A stretch of DNA of 32,238 nucleotides from Alistipes sp. (GTDB lineage: Bacteria > Bacteroidota > Bacteroidia > Bacteroidales > Rikenellaceae): NCBI GenBank assembly GCA_017463615.1, contig JAFTOU010000055.1, positions 1 through 32,238 of the forward strand. Direction: 5' to 3'. Every line of letters begins with the position of its first letter. Within the stretch, counting starts at the first letter, position 1. The notes under the pieces are model-generated. The model was not told where the DNA came from. It did no database searches and saw only the letters and a program-made list of their open reading frames with translations. Shown here one piece after another: positions 16,538-24,698 of this stretch. Both the position numbers and the translations under genes were made by a program.

Positions 16538-17196
16538 AGTATTTAGAGTTTTTAGAGGCTCTGAGCCAGAACAATAACCGCGAGTGGTTTGCTGCCCATA
16601 AGGAGCAGTATAAGGCTTGTGATAGTCGTCTGAAGGCATTTGCGGCGAAGCTGATAAATGGCATCGCCGCCTTTGACCCTTCGGTCGCAGGACTCACTGT
16701 GGCTGATTGTACCTACCGCATCTACCGCGATATACGCTTCAGCCACGACAAGAGCCCCTATAAAACTTGGTCGGGCGTCTTTGTCGCTCCCCATGGCAAG
16801 AAGGCTGGCTATGCTGGCTACTATGTCCACTTTGAGCCTACGGGCTGCTTTATCTACGCGGGCTCGCACTGCCCAGAACCCGTAGTGCTGCGTAGCATCC
16901 GCGAGGAGATACTGGATAATGGCGATAACATGGTGGCGGCTATTGAGCGCTCAAATGGCTTTACGCTCTATACCGAGAATAGCCTTAAGCGTACCCCAAA
17001 GGACTTCCCTGCGGGATATAAATACGACGCCCTGCTCCGCCTTAAGGACTTCGGCGTTGAGAAACCGTTGGATGCGGCTCTGCTTAAGGATGAGGATGCA
17101 CTGCTACGGTCGGTACTTGAGGATTTGCGGTCAATTCATCCGCTGGTAGAGATACTCAACCGAGCAATTAACTACGCCTACGAAGAGATGGTATAA
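16531..17196 (+). CDS. DUF2461 domain protein (TIGR02453 family)
   Basis: A 221-residue protein with the hallmarks of the DUF2461 family: [21 protein letters not shown] near the start, [23 protein letters not shown] (about 68-90), [20 protein letters not shown] and, towards the end, [12 protein letters not shown]. The family has no firmly assigned reaction. The start codon overlaps the glyA stop by seven bases, so it is expressed with glyA. The match is strong and the gene complete. Confidence 0.93.
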   Translation: MVEYLEFLEALSQNNNREWFAAHKEQYKACDSRLKAFAAKLINGIAAFDPSVAGLTVADCTYRIYRDIRFSHDKSPYKTWSGVFVAPHGKKAGYAGYYVHFEPTGCFIYAGSHCPEPVVLRSIREEILDNGDNMVAAIERSNGFTLYTENSLKRTPKDFPAGYKYDALLRLKDFGVEKPLDAALLKDEDALLRSVLEDLRSIHPLVEILNRAINYAYEEMV

Positions 17197-17199
17197 TTT

Positions 17200-17291
17200 T
17201 ATCGTGAAAAGCACGCATCTGAGTCATATCCCTTAATACCCAGCAATGGCTGTACGCTTTGTACTATCCATCGCTGGGTATTTTCACGATA
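17200..17291. repeat. Composite inverted repeat between the DUF2461 gene and glsA
   Basis: An outer pair TATCGTGAAAA (17200-17210) and TTTTCACGATA (17281-17291) is perfectly complementary. An inner pair AATACCCAGCAATGG (17235-17249) and CCATCGCTGGGTATT (17268-17282) is complementary except at one position. On the right the two arms are directly joined, while on the left they are separated by 24 bases, so both stems cannot be stacked without a bulge. The inner hairpin followed by TTTTC may serve as the terminator of glyA-DUF2461. No gene is seen in 17197-17354. Confidence 0.75.
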
Positions 17292-17354
17292 TACCGCACC
17301 TACGCACTTTTGACGATAAAATGGCGGTACATATTGTGGTGGAAATCTAAACAG

Positions 17355-18269
17355 TTAGAATATAGACTCTTTGGTCTCAGTGGTCAGCAGCTCCAACGCC
17401 TTGATACCCATAACGGAGTTGCCCTTCGGGTTTAGGCGCGGACTCCATACGGCAACGGAGTACTGCAGCGGATGTATCGCCACAATGCCACCACCCACGC
17501 CGCTCTTGCCGGGCAGACCTACAAGGTAGGCAAACTCTCCCGCCTCGTCGTAGAAGCCGCAGGTCTGCATAATGGCATTTATGCGCTTAACCTGTGAGGA
17601 GGTTAGGCTAAAGCCCGTGTAGTTAAACTTGCGACGGTGGTTGGCAAATGCTAAGAACGCCAACGATAGCTCGCGACAACTCATCTCAATAGAGCACATG
17701 AGGAAGTAGAAGTGTAGCACATCCTCAATGTTGTTCTCTATCGTGCCGTGATACTTGAGCAGGTTTACAATGGCAGCATTCAGATAGCCATTCTCCCGCT
17801 CCGATGCAGCAACCTCTCGGTTGTAGTCTATGGTCTGGTTGTTAGATACCGCCCGCACAAAATTTAGAAAATCATCCTCGGGGCTGTTAAGGTGCGAGAG
17901 TAGGATGTCGGTCATAACCAACGCTCCCGCATTGATAAACGGGTTGCGCGGCACACCCTTCTCTACCTCAAGCTGCACAAGCGAGTTGAACGCCGTACCC
18001 GAAGGCTCCTTGCCAACCCTCTTCCAGAGCTCGTCACCCTTGATAGAGAGACACATAGCCAGCGCAAAGACCTTTGAGATACTCTGTATAGAGAACCGCA
18101 CATCGGCACTCTCAATCGCCGCCTCCTCGCCATAAATGGTGTGCATACACATACCGAATTGGTCGGGATTAACCTTCGCCAACTCAGGAATATAATCTGC
18201 CTGCTTGCCCTCCTTCGCGTATGGCAAAATCGCCTGATAAATACCCTCTAATATCTGCTGATAGTCCAT
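17355..18269 (-). CDS. glsA: Glutaminase A
   Basis: A 304-residue serine-dependent beta-lactamase-fold glutaminase that hydrolyses glutamine to glutamate and ammonia. The catalytic S-x-x-K is S63-I-S-K66 within RFSIQSISKVF. Further signatures are PSGTAFNS, PRNPFINAGAL..TD and, near the end, GVGGGIVA and SPRLNPKGNSV. Full length for the family (about 300-310). A TATCTTTG -7 element (18290-18297, minus strand) lies upstream. It is the last chromosomal gene before the inserted element. Confidence 0.96.
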   Translation of the reverse strand: MDYQQILEGIYQAILPYAKEGKQADYIPELAKVNPDQFGMCMHTIYGEEAAIESADVRFSIQSISKVFALAMCLSIKGDELWKRVGKEPSGTAFNSLVQLEVEKGVPRNPFINAGALVMTDILLSHLNSPEDDFLNFVRAVSNNQTIDYNREVAASERENGYLNAAIVNLLKYHGTIENNIEDVLHFYFLMCSIEMSCRELSLAFLAFANHRRKFNYTGFSLTSSQVKRINAIMQTCGFYDEAGEFAYLVGLPGKSGVGGGIVAIHPLQYSVAVWSPRLNPKGNSVMGIKALELLTTETKESIF

Positions 18270-18289
18270 AAAAACACGTTTACGCTAAA

Positions 18290-18297
18290 CAAAGATA
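18290..18297 (-). promoter_or_regulatory. -7 element of glsA
   Basis: TATCTTTG on the minus strand, 20 bases before the glsA ATG. A TTTG lies at 18321-18324 but the 23-base spacer is longer than usual. Confidence 0.5.
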
Positions 18298-18404
18298 ACA
18301 AAAAATAGAAAACCCCGCACCAAACACTCAATAAAAAAGAGAAGCAAGACCCTCCGCCTCGCTCCTCCTGCTTGTTATCAGTGCCTTAACTGATTTTTCT
18401 GTTT

Positions 18405-18426
18405 TTAGTACTCCTCCTCGTCAAAG
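18405..18426. other. Putative left attachment site (displaced 3' end of the DUF2795-like gene)
   Basis: Contains TACTCCTCCTCGTCAAAG (18409-18426), matching the right copy in 17 of 18 bases. Read on the minus strand it encodes FDEEEY and a stop, the C-terminus of the protein at 31767-31546. A chance 12-codon frame starting at 18441 runs into it and is not considered a gene. Confidence 0.6.
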
Positions 18427-18485
18427 TCATCTTGTGTCTTCATAGACCTTTGATTGACAAATTAATATAACTAATTATACCTCTG

Positions 18486-18503
18486 GGGCAGTATTAGGGC
18501 AGT
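18486..18503 (+). repeat. Left-end GGGCAGT repeat pair (putative integrase arm site)
   Basis: GGGCAGT at 18486-18492 and 18497-18503, starts 11 bp apart, with a related GAGCAGT about 20 bp on. Same motif, orientation and spacing as the right-end cluster. Confidence 0.6.
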
Positions 18504-18589
18504 ATCTGGCATATTGAGCAGTGCCGAAATGCCTTTTTAATCGCCCTAAAATCGCCTTAAAATCTACTGCTCCTCCTCTTCTTGGAGGA

Positions 18590-18607
18590 TATCTTTGTGC
18601 AAAGATA
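18590..18607. promoter_or_regulatory. Palindrome TATCTTTG-TG-CAAAGATA downstream of hsdR
   Basis: A perfect 8-bp inverted repeat whose arms are each a TAnnTTTG -7 element facing opposite ways. It lies between the left-end repeats and the hsdR stop, followed by an AT-rich palindrome (AACAAAAA ... TTTTTGTT, about 18607-18633) that may help terminate hsdR. The remaining sequence of 18427-18657 has no gene. Confidence 0.4.
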
Positions 18608-18657
18608 ACAAAAAAATAATTTTTATTTTTGTTATACCGAGATTTTTTTTCGGTTTT

Positions 18658-21600
18658 TTAGATTACTCCAAAATACTTCTCGAAGAACCCTTTCAACTTC
18701 TCAATCACGGTCTTCTTTTTCTCCTGTCGGTTGCCACCACCGAAGCGGGACATTGCAGGTAGTATCTTGTCAATATCGGTGCCTGTTGTGCGTATTGCTC
18801 CATCACGAAAAGCGTTCTCCACAAATCTTGCGGTCTCGTCTGCTTTGAGGTTCTCGCTTGCGATAATCTCGTCCAAGTCATCCTGCTTACGCTGCTTCAC
18901 ATACGCCTCCCACGCCGCATCAATATCAGTATCGGTATTGACGCTCGCCACGAAGTCCTCAATGAGTTCCTTCTTGCTTCTCAACTGCATACTCGCACTT
19001 ACTGCCTTGCTGATATTGACGAGTATCTCCTTATTCTTGCAGTTGCTCTCGTGGTAGTTCTTCACCAGAAGCAGGATATAGTCAATGTTAATCTCTACCT
19101 GCCTTATCAGTTCAGTCTCAAATATGATGTCATCATTGACCACTTCCTTCTCGCCTTTACCTCTCTTTCTCCACTTATCTTTCAGGTCAAGGTAGTGGCT
19201 CTGATAGTCCTGCATCTGTCCATCTGTGAGCAGTTGCTGACCCTCAAACTGGTCAAACGACTGCAATACATTTATGGACTTCAACAGACTACCAAAGAGG
19301 GTGATGAAGCGTCTCTCCTCCTCTTCGCCCATAGGTATGTATCCATCAGGGTATTGCTTTTGGAGTTCTTCAACAAGTTCTTTATATCCATAACAATGCT
19401 TGCCATTCTCGGCATCATACCCCTCGTAGTATGACTTAAAGTCTTTGAGCAGAACAATGCTCGCCGCATCCTTATCACCGAACAGAGCAATCGCATCATC
19501 GGTCTCTTGTTGGAGGTTGCGAAAACATACGATATTACCGAAGGTCTTCACCGAGTTGAGTATTCGGTTGGTGCGACTGTATGCCTGTATCAATCCGTGC
19601 TGTTTAAGGTTCTTATCTACAAACAGAGTGTTAAGCGTGGTAGCATCAAATCCCGTCAAGAACATATTGACCACGATGAGCAAATCCACCTGACGGTTCT
19701 TCATTCGCAGCGATAGGTCTTTGTAGTAGTTCTGAAACTTATCGCTTGAAGTGTCGTAGTTGGTTGAGAACATCTGGTTGTAATCCTTGATAGCACCCTC
19801 CAAGAAGTCTCTGCTTGGTTGGTCAAGGTTGGTAGTGCTCTCGGGGTTCTCCTCAACGAGTATGCCGTCTATCTCCTCCTCGTTTGCTCCGTATGAGTAG
19901 ATGGTGGCAATCTTCAATCGCTGTGCTTCGGGCAGATGTGCCTGCTGTGCCTTAAACTCGTTGTAATATGCCTTCGCCATCTCAATAGAGGCAACGGCGA
20001 ACATAGCGTTGAAACCCGCCAGTTTCTGCGTCATCTTGCTCTCCTTGACCTCGCCCTTCTTTGCCTTTGCCATCTGCTCAATGTTCTGGGCAACACGATA
20101 GGAGTAGTATGATGACCTCTTGGTCTTCTGGTCAAAGTGCTCCAAGATATACTTCACCACCTCCTTCACTCGTTCAGGGGCAGACATAATACGCTCTCGG
20201 TCAATCGCCGAAATCTGCTTGTCCAAGATATCCTCCTTCGTTTTGAGGGTATTCACATAGTCTATGCGAAACGGCAATACATTCTCATCGTTGATAGCAT
20301 CCACAATGGTGTAGGTGTGGAGTTTATCGCCGAATGCCTGCTGCGTGGTTTTAAGTCTCATATCGCCACCGCTGCCTGCGTTCTGTGCGAAGATAGGTGT
20401 GCCCGTGAAACCGAAGATATGGTATTTCTTGAAGTTCTTGGTTATGGCGTTGTGCATCTCACCAAAATTGCTTCGGTGGCACTCGTCAAATATAATCACT
20501 ACCCTCTGCTGAAAGATAGGATGGTTCTTGTTCTTCTGGATGAAGATGGATAGTTTCTGTATGGTTGTGATGATAATACGATAGTCGTGATAACCGCCGT
20601 TCTTATCTCTGTTTTCAAGTTGTCGTTGAAGGACGGAGGTAGATGTGTTGCTGTCCGCTGCACCCTCCTCAAATCGGTTATACTCCTTCATCGTTTGGTA
20701 GTCAAGGTCTTTTCTATCCACCACGAAGAGCACCTTGTCTATGTAGTCAAGGCGTGAAGCGAGTTGAGCAGTCTTGAACGAGGTGAGTGTCTTACCCGAA
20801 CCTGTCGTATGCCATATATAACCACCGCCTTCGGTCTTGCCGTATTGCTTGTAGTTGTGGGCAACCTCTATGCGAGAGATTATACGCTCCGTTGCTGCAA
20901 TCTGATATGGACGCATCACGAGCAACATCCTTTCGCTCGTAAATACACAATACTTGGTGAGGATGTTTATCAGCGTATGTTTGGCGAAGAATGTGCGTGT
21001 AAAGTCAATCAGGTCGTTGATTGTCTTGTTGTTGCTGTCAGTCCAAAACGATGAGAACTCAAACGAGTTGCTCGTCTTCTTACCCTTGTTCTTGCTTCGC
21101 TCCTGCTCCTTGATATGGTTGAAGCGAGTAGAGTTGGAGTAATACTTTGTGTTGGTGCCGTTGGATATAACGAAAATCTGCACATACTCATACAGTCCGC
21201 TGCCCGCCCAAAAACTATCTCGCTGATAGCGGTCAATCTGATTGAACGCCTCTTTGAGTTGAACACCTCTTCGCTTCAACTCTATATGCACAAGCGGCAG
21301 TCCATTGACGAGTATGGAAACATCATAGCGGGCATCGTGGTTGCCCTGCTCCTCCTCGTATTGGTTGATGACTTGTAGGTAGTTGTTGTGAATGTTTCGC
21401 TTGTCTATCAGATAGATGTTCTTGGTCTCGCCCGTGTCTCTTTTGAGGACTTGGATATGGTCTTCCTGTATCTTGGCGGTCTTTGCCTCAATGCCTTCGT
21501 TCTGGTTGGCAATCACATCATTGAAGAAACGCTCCCACTCGCTGTCGGTGAAGGTGTAGTCGTTAAGTCTCTGCAACTGAACACGGAGGTTATCCACAAG

Positions 21601-21774
21601 GTCTTTCTCCGTGTGGATAGCGAGGTATTCATATCCCTGCTCGGTGAGGTTCTTAATCAACTCCTGCTCCAATTGTGCTTCGGTCTGGTATTTCTCGCTT
21701 GTGCGATACGCAGACTGATAGTCGCTCACAATCGTGTAGTTCTCGTTCTCTGCAATAATGTTGTATTGTGCCAT
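18658..21774 (-). CDS. hsdR: Type I restriction enzyme R subunit HsdR
   Basis: A 1038-residue motor/nuclease subunit. The N-terminal PD-(D/E)xK nuclease has Asp151 (RYDVSILVNG) and E165-L-K167. The translocase follows: Walker A TTGSGKT at 323-329, DECH box at 430-433, TGTP at 457-460, and the second RecA fold with LLIVVNMFLTGFDATTLNTLFVDK and a QAYSRTNRI motif VI. The C-terminal third contacts HsdM. It cuts unmodified DNA at a distance after ATP-driven translocation. It follows hsdS with a three-base gap and is the last gene of hsdMSR. No truncation or frameshift is seen, so restriction should be active if HsdS is in frame. Confidence 0.95.
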   Translation of the reverse strand: MAQYNIIAENENYTIVSDYQSAYRTSEKYQTEAQLEQELIKNLTEQGYEYLAIHTEKDLVDNLRVQLQRLNDYTFTDSEWERFFNDVIANQNEGIEAKTAKIQEDHIQVLKRDTGETKNIYLIDKRNIHNNYLQVINQYEEEQGNHDARYDVSILVNGLPLVHIELKRRGVQLKEAFNQIDRYQRDSFWAGSGLYEYVQIFVISNGTNTKYYSNSTRFNHIKEQERSKNKGKKTSNSFEFSSFWTDSNNKTINDLIDFTRTFFAKHTLINILTKYCVFTSERMLLVMRPYQIAATERIISRIEVAHNYKQYGKTEGGGYIWHTTGSGKTLTSFKTAQLASRLDYIDKVLFVVDRKDLDYQTMKEYNRFEEGAADSNTSTSVLQRQLENRDKNGGYHDYRIIITTIQKLSIFIQKNKNHPIFQQRVVIIFDECHRSNFGEMHNAITKNFKKYHIFGFTGTPIFAQNAGSGGDMRLKTTQQAFGDKLHTYTIVDAINDENVLPFRIDYVNTLKTKEDILDKQISAIDRERIMSAPERVKEVVKYILEHFDQKTKRSSYYSYRVAQNIEQMAKAKKGEVKESKMTQKLAGFNAMFAVASIEMAKAYYNEFKAQQAHLPEAQRLKIATIYSYGANEEEIDGILVEENPESTTNLDQPSRDFLEGAIKDYNQMFSTNYDTSSDKFQNYYKDLSLRMKNRQVDLLIVVNMFLTGFDATTLNTLFVDKNLKQHGLIQAYSRTNRILNSVKTFGNIVCFRNLQQETDDAIALFGDKDAASIVLLKDFKSYYEGYDAENGKHCYGYKELVEELQKQYPDGYIPMGEEEERRFITLFGSLLKSINVLQSFDQFEGQQLLTDGQMQDYQSHYLDLKDKWRKRGKGEKEVVNDDIIFETELIRQVEINIDYILLLVKNYHESNCKNKEILVNISKAVSASMQLRSKKELIEDFVASVNTDTDIDAAWEAYVKQRKQDDLDEIIASENLKADETARFVENAFRDGAIRTTGTDIDKILPAMSRFGGGNRQEKKKTVIEKLKGFFEKYFGVI

Positions 21775-21777
21775 ATC

Positions 21778-22983
21778 TTATGCCTTTTGCTTGAAGGTCA
21801 GTAATTGGTCTCTGTAATACTCGTATTGTTTTCGTCTTGCCTCAATCTCGGTGGGTAGTCCTGCGGTGATATCGGTGGTCAAGGTGCTAAATCTATCTAA
21901 TATATCCACTATCCTCTGTTGCTCTGCGAGAGGTGGGACGGGTATTGGGCAATTGACCATCATCGGTCTTCTGATAGAAACAACAGATGAAGAAACGGAG
22001 TTCCTCATTATGTAGTCGTAGAATGTTGCTCCAATGTAGTAATAAACATACCGTGGCAATACATCCTTCTCATTTGGGACAATTCTATATGCTCTTTGGT
22101 GTAATGCATATTTGCCCTTAACAAAATGAAAAACTTTTCCAACACCTGCACCATCACCTGCTGTAATAATTGCTGTTTCGTCGTAGTCGTAGTCATTAAG
22201 ATATAAGACTTCTGAACCTCTTGTGTAAAAAGGATATTGTCCTTCGGTTAGTCCATCTTGTGTGTTATGAGAACCTGTGCCCAATTCACACACATCACCA
22301 AGTTTCTTCCATTCAACGCTTACGGCATACCCCCCCCCATTTAAGTCGTTGAATGACAGCAATTTATCACGATAATAGTTGTATTGTTGTAATCTTTTTT
22401 GCAGTTCTGCTTGCAATTCTGCTTGCAATTCTGCAAAATTATCTAATATCCTTACTATCTCCTCCTGAACAGGCAGCGGTGGGACAGGGATAGAATGAGT
22501 TCTTAAATCCTTTTGTCTAATACCTTTGAGGGTTGAACCTGTTGCGTGAGAATTAAAATATGTTTGTGTTTCATTACCTTCAAGTATGTATTTCAGATAT
22601 TTTGGACAAACAATTTCTTTATTTGGCTTCAACAAAAGAACACTTTCACTGCAATTCCAATTATCAACAGGTATATCAACTATCGCAACTTTACCAATTG
22701 TTCCGATGCCAGATAGCAAAATATCGTCAATCTCCAATCTTGACCTATTCTGTATAATATTGACAGCATCAGGTGTAATTTTATCTGTTTTATCGCTAAA
22801 AACAATCTTTCCCGTAGTCATTTCTTTTACGGTAAGGTAATGGCAAGTTGCTCCTTTGCCATTAAGAGTGAAGTTTTTTCTTGGGTTCAAACCAGAGCAT
22901 ATGCTTTTTGTGATACTTTCTATGCTCTTATACTCAACTCCATCGGGGCAATGCTGCTGAATAAGTTCTTCTAATCTGCTCAT
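21778..22983 (-). CDS. hsdS: Type I specificity subunit HsdS with two internal simple repeats
   Basis: A 401-residue two-half specificity subunit. TRD1 covers about 1-165, the central conserved helix about 171-212 (PVQEEIVRILDNFAELQAEL ... YYRDKLLSF), TRD2 about 220-345, and the C-terminal conserved helix about 346-401 (PLAEQQRIVDILDRF ... EYYRDQLLTF). The ATG at 22983 (MSRLEELIQQHCPDGVEYK) is the usual start and avoids overlap with hsdM; an upstream ATG at 23007 would overlap it by 20 bases. Two repeats stand out: three 12-bp units encoding the spacer (residues 183-194) and a G9 run encoding Gly216-218. With one G fewer the frame stops after GGGMP, with one more after GGGVCRKR, giving a half-subunit of about 220 residues. 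Confidence 0.93.
   Translation of the reverse strand: MSRLEELIQQHCPDGVEYKSIESITKSICSGLNPRKNFTLNGKGATCHYLTVKEMTTGKIVFSDKTDKITPDAVNIIQNRSRLEIDDILLSGIGTIGKVAIVDIPVDNWNCSESVLLLKPNKEIVCPKYLKYILEGNETQTYFNSHATGSTLKGIRQKDLRTHSIPVPPLPVQEEIVRILDNFAELQAELQAELQKRLQQYNYYRDKLLSFNDLNGGGYAVSVEWKKLGDVCELGTGSHNTQDGLTEGQYPFYTRGSEVLYLNDYDYDETAIITAGDGAGVGKVFHFVKGKYALHQRAYRIVPNEKDVLPRYVYYYIGATFYDYIMRNSVSSSVVSIRRPMMVNCPIPVPPLAEQQRIVDILDRFSTLTTDITAGLPTEIEARRKQYEYYRDQLLTFKQKA
22330..22338 (-). repeat. Homopolymer G9 tract in hsdS (C9 on the plus strand)
   Basis: Nine consecutive G in the coding sense encode Gly216-Gly218, exactly at the junction between the central conserved helix and TRD2. Both shifted frames reach a stop within nine codons. 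A pure G tract of this length inside a coding region is a classic slipped-strand phase-variation site. Confidence 0.9.
22399..22434 (-). repeat. Three 12-bp tandem units encoding the LQAE spacer of HsdS
   Basis: Plus-strand units at 22399-22410, 22411-22422 and 22423-22434 (TTGCARTTCTGC, the first differing by one base) read as AELQ-AELQ-AELQ on the coding strand. They sit in the central spacer helix that sets the distance between the two recognised half-sites. Confidence 0.9.
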
Positions 22984-22987
22984 AGTG

Positions 22988-24550
22988 TTATCCTTCAATA
23001 TCAGCAATAATCTTATCTATCTCTGCTCGCAACACATTCTCTCGTGCCACGATCTGGGCAATCTCCTCGTTGAGTTTCACGATATCAACCTGCTCACGGG
23101 TGTCCTCCTGCTCAACATAGGTAGAGACAGAGAGGTTGTAGTCGTTCTCCGCAACCACACCGTTCGCCACCAACTTGCAGGTGTAATCAACATCCTTTCT
23201 CTCGGCGAAGTAATCAACGATATGCTGGATGTTCTCTGGGGTGAGTTTATTGTTGTTGGTAATCTTCACGCACTCACGGCTCGCATCAATGAAGAGAGTA
23301 GAGTTGTCCTTCTTGTTCTTCTTCAATACCATTATACAGGTAGCGATTTGGGTTCCAAAGAAGAGGTTATCAGGGAGTTGGATGATGCAATCAATATAGT
23401 TGTTGTCAATCAGATACTGGCGTATCTTCTTCTCCGCTCCGCCACGATACATAATGCCTGGGAAGCAGACTATGCTCGCCGTGCCGTTCGTTGCCAACCA
23501 CGCAAGCGAGTGCATAATGAACGCAAGGTCTGCCTTTGACTTTGGTGCAAGCACGCCCGCAGGAGCATAGCGAGGGTCGTTGATAAGGGTAATATCGTCA
23601 TCGCCCTTCCACTTGATAGAGTATGGAGGGTTAGAGACAATCACCTCAAATGGTTCATCGTCCCAATGCTGTGGCGAGAGAAGTGTATCCTCGCAAGCGA
23701 TATTGAACTTGTCGTAGTCAATGTCGTGCAAGAACATATTGATACGGCAGAGGTTGTAGGTGGTAAGGTTAATCTCCTGACCATAGAAACCCTGACGCAC
23801 ATTGTCCTTGCCGAGTATCTTTGCCGCCTTCAAGAGCAGCGAACCCGAACCGCAAGCAGGGTCATAGACCTTATTGACCTCGCTCTTGCCGAGAGTTGCC
23901 AAACGGGTGAGGAGTTCGCTCACCTCCTGTGGTGTGTAATACTCGCCACCGCTCTTACCTGCATTGCTCGCATACATACCCATCAGGTATTCGTAGGCAT
24001 CACCAAAAGCATCAATCGTATTGTCTTGGTAGTCGCCGAGGTTCATCTGCTGAATACCACGAAGGAGTTTCACCAATTTCTCATTTCGCTTGATGACGGT
24101 TGCTCCCAACTTATTTGAATTGACATCAACATCGGCAAACAGACCCTTGAAGTCGTCCTCGCTGTCGGTGCCCTTTGCACTCGCCTCAATAGAGGTGAAA
24201 ATCTTCTCCAAAGTCTCGTTAAGGTTGGCATCCTTGTCGCACACCTTGCATACATTGCAGAAGAGTTGGCTTGGCAAGATGAAGAAACCCTTCACGCCCA
24301 CCATCTCCTCACGGATGCACTCGGCAGTGGCATCGTCCAAAGTGGCGTAGTCAAAATCGGTGTTGCCAGTATCCCACTCGCCCTTGTTGATATAGTTGGT
24401 GATGTTCTCGCTGATGTAGCGATAGAAGAGCATACCGAGAATGTATGCCTTGAAGTCCCATCCATCTACCGCACCTCGCATCTCATCGGCGATTGCCCAT
24501 ATTGTTCTGTGGAGTTCTGCACGCTCCATCTCCTTCTTATTCTCTGCCAT
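22988..24550 (-). CDS. hsdM: Type I DNA methyltransferase subunit HsdM
   Basis: A 520-residue N6-adenine methyltransferase subunit. The N-terminal helical domain (about 1-170) contains WDFKAYILGMLFYRYISENI. SAM motif I is DPACGSGSLLL at 230-240 and catalytic motif IV is N307-P-P-Y310. GGEYYTPQEV at 201-210 and the C-terminal coiled region (NEEIAQIVARENVLRAEIDKII) are typical. It pairs with HsdS to methylate the target and with HsdR to restrict. It has its own promoter and is first in the operon, with hsdS starting four bases after its stop. Confidence 0.96.
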   Translation of the reverse strand: MAENKKEMERAELHRTIWAIADEMRGAVDGWDFKAYILGMLFYRYISENITNYINKGEWDTGNTDFDYATLDDATAECIREEMVGVKGFFILPSQLFCNVCKVCDKDANLNETLEKIFTSIEASAKGTDSEDDFKGLFADVDVNSNKLGATVIKRNEKLVKLLRGIQQMNLGDYQDNTIDAFGDAYEYLMGMYASNAGKSGGEYYTPQEVSELLTRLATLGKSEVNKVYDPACGSGSLLLKAAKILGKDNVRQGFYGQEINLTTYNLCRINMFLHDIDYDKFNIACEDTLLSPQHWDDEPFEVIVSNPPYSIKWKGDDDITLINDPRYAPAGVLAPKSKADLAFIMHSLAWLATNGTASIVCFPGIMYRGGAEKKIRQYLIDNNYIDCIIQLPDNLFFGTQIATCIMVLKKNKKDNSTLFIDASRECVKITNNNKLTPENIQHIVDYFAERKDVDYTCKLVANGVVAENDYNLSVSTYVEQEDTREQVDIVKLNEEIAQIVARENVLRAEIDKIIADIEG

Positions 24551-24600
24551 AATCGGTTTGGGTTGTTATAATCAAGTTGTTGTCAATAAGTCTTAACCCA

Positions 24601-24631
24601 CAAAAATAATAATTATTTCGCAGAAGACAAA
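24601..24631 (-). promoter_or_regulatory. Bacteroidota-type promoter of hsdMSR
   Basis: On the minus strand TTTG (24628-24631), 19 bases, then TATTTTTG (24601-24608). The fit to consensus is exact. The -33 element overlaps the T-run of the upstream terminator, so the R-M operon is insulated from, yet packed against, the preceding genes. Confidence 0.75.
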
Positions 24632-24667
24632 AAAACAACCGCCATAATGTATAACATTACAGCGGTT
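24629..24667 (-). terminator. Terminator of the polymerase-like operon
   Basis: AACCGC (24637-24642) and GCGGTT (24662-24667) form the stem base, extended by CATTA/GTAATG pairing around a short AT loop. On the minus strand the hairpin runs into seven T interrupted by one G. Confidence 0.75.
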
Positions 24668-24698
24668 GGATATGAAGATATGTTATGCATTGAAGGCG

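Noticed and set aside
18405-18441. 12-codon frame MKTQDDFDEEEY at the left end of the element
   Set aside because: Too short; only the FDEEEY-stop part matches the target gene and the ATG lies in element sequence, so it is treated as an attachment-site remnant.
21778-24550. A shufflon-type hsdS locus with inverted silent hsdS copies
   Set aside because: There is only one hsdS gene and no partial second copy or long inverted repeat; variation, if any, would come from the simple repeats.
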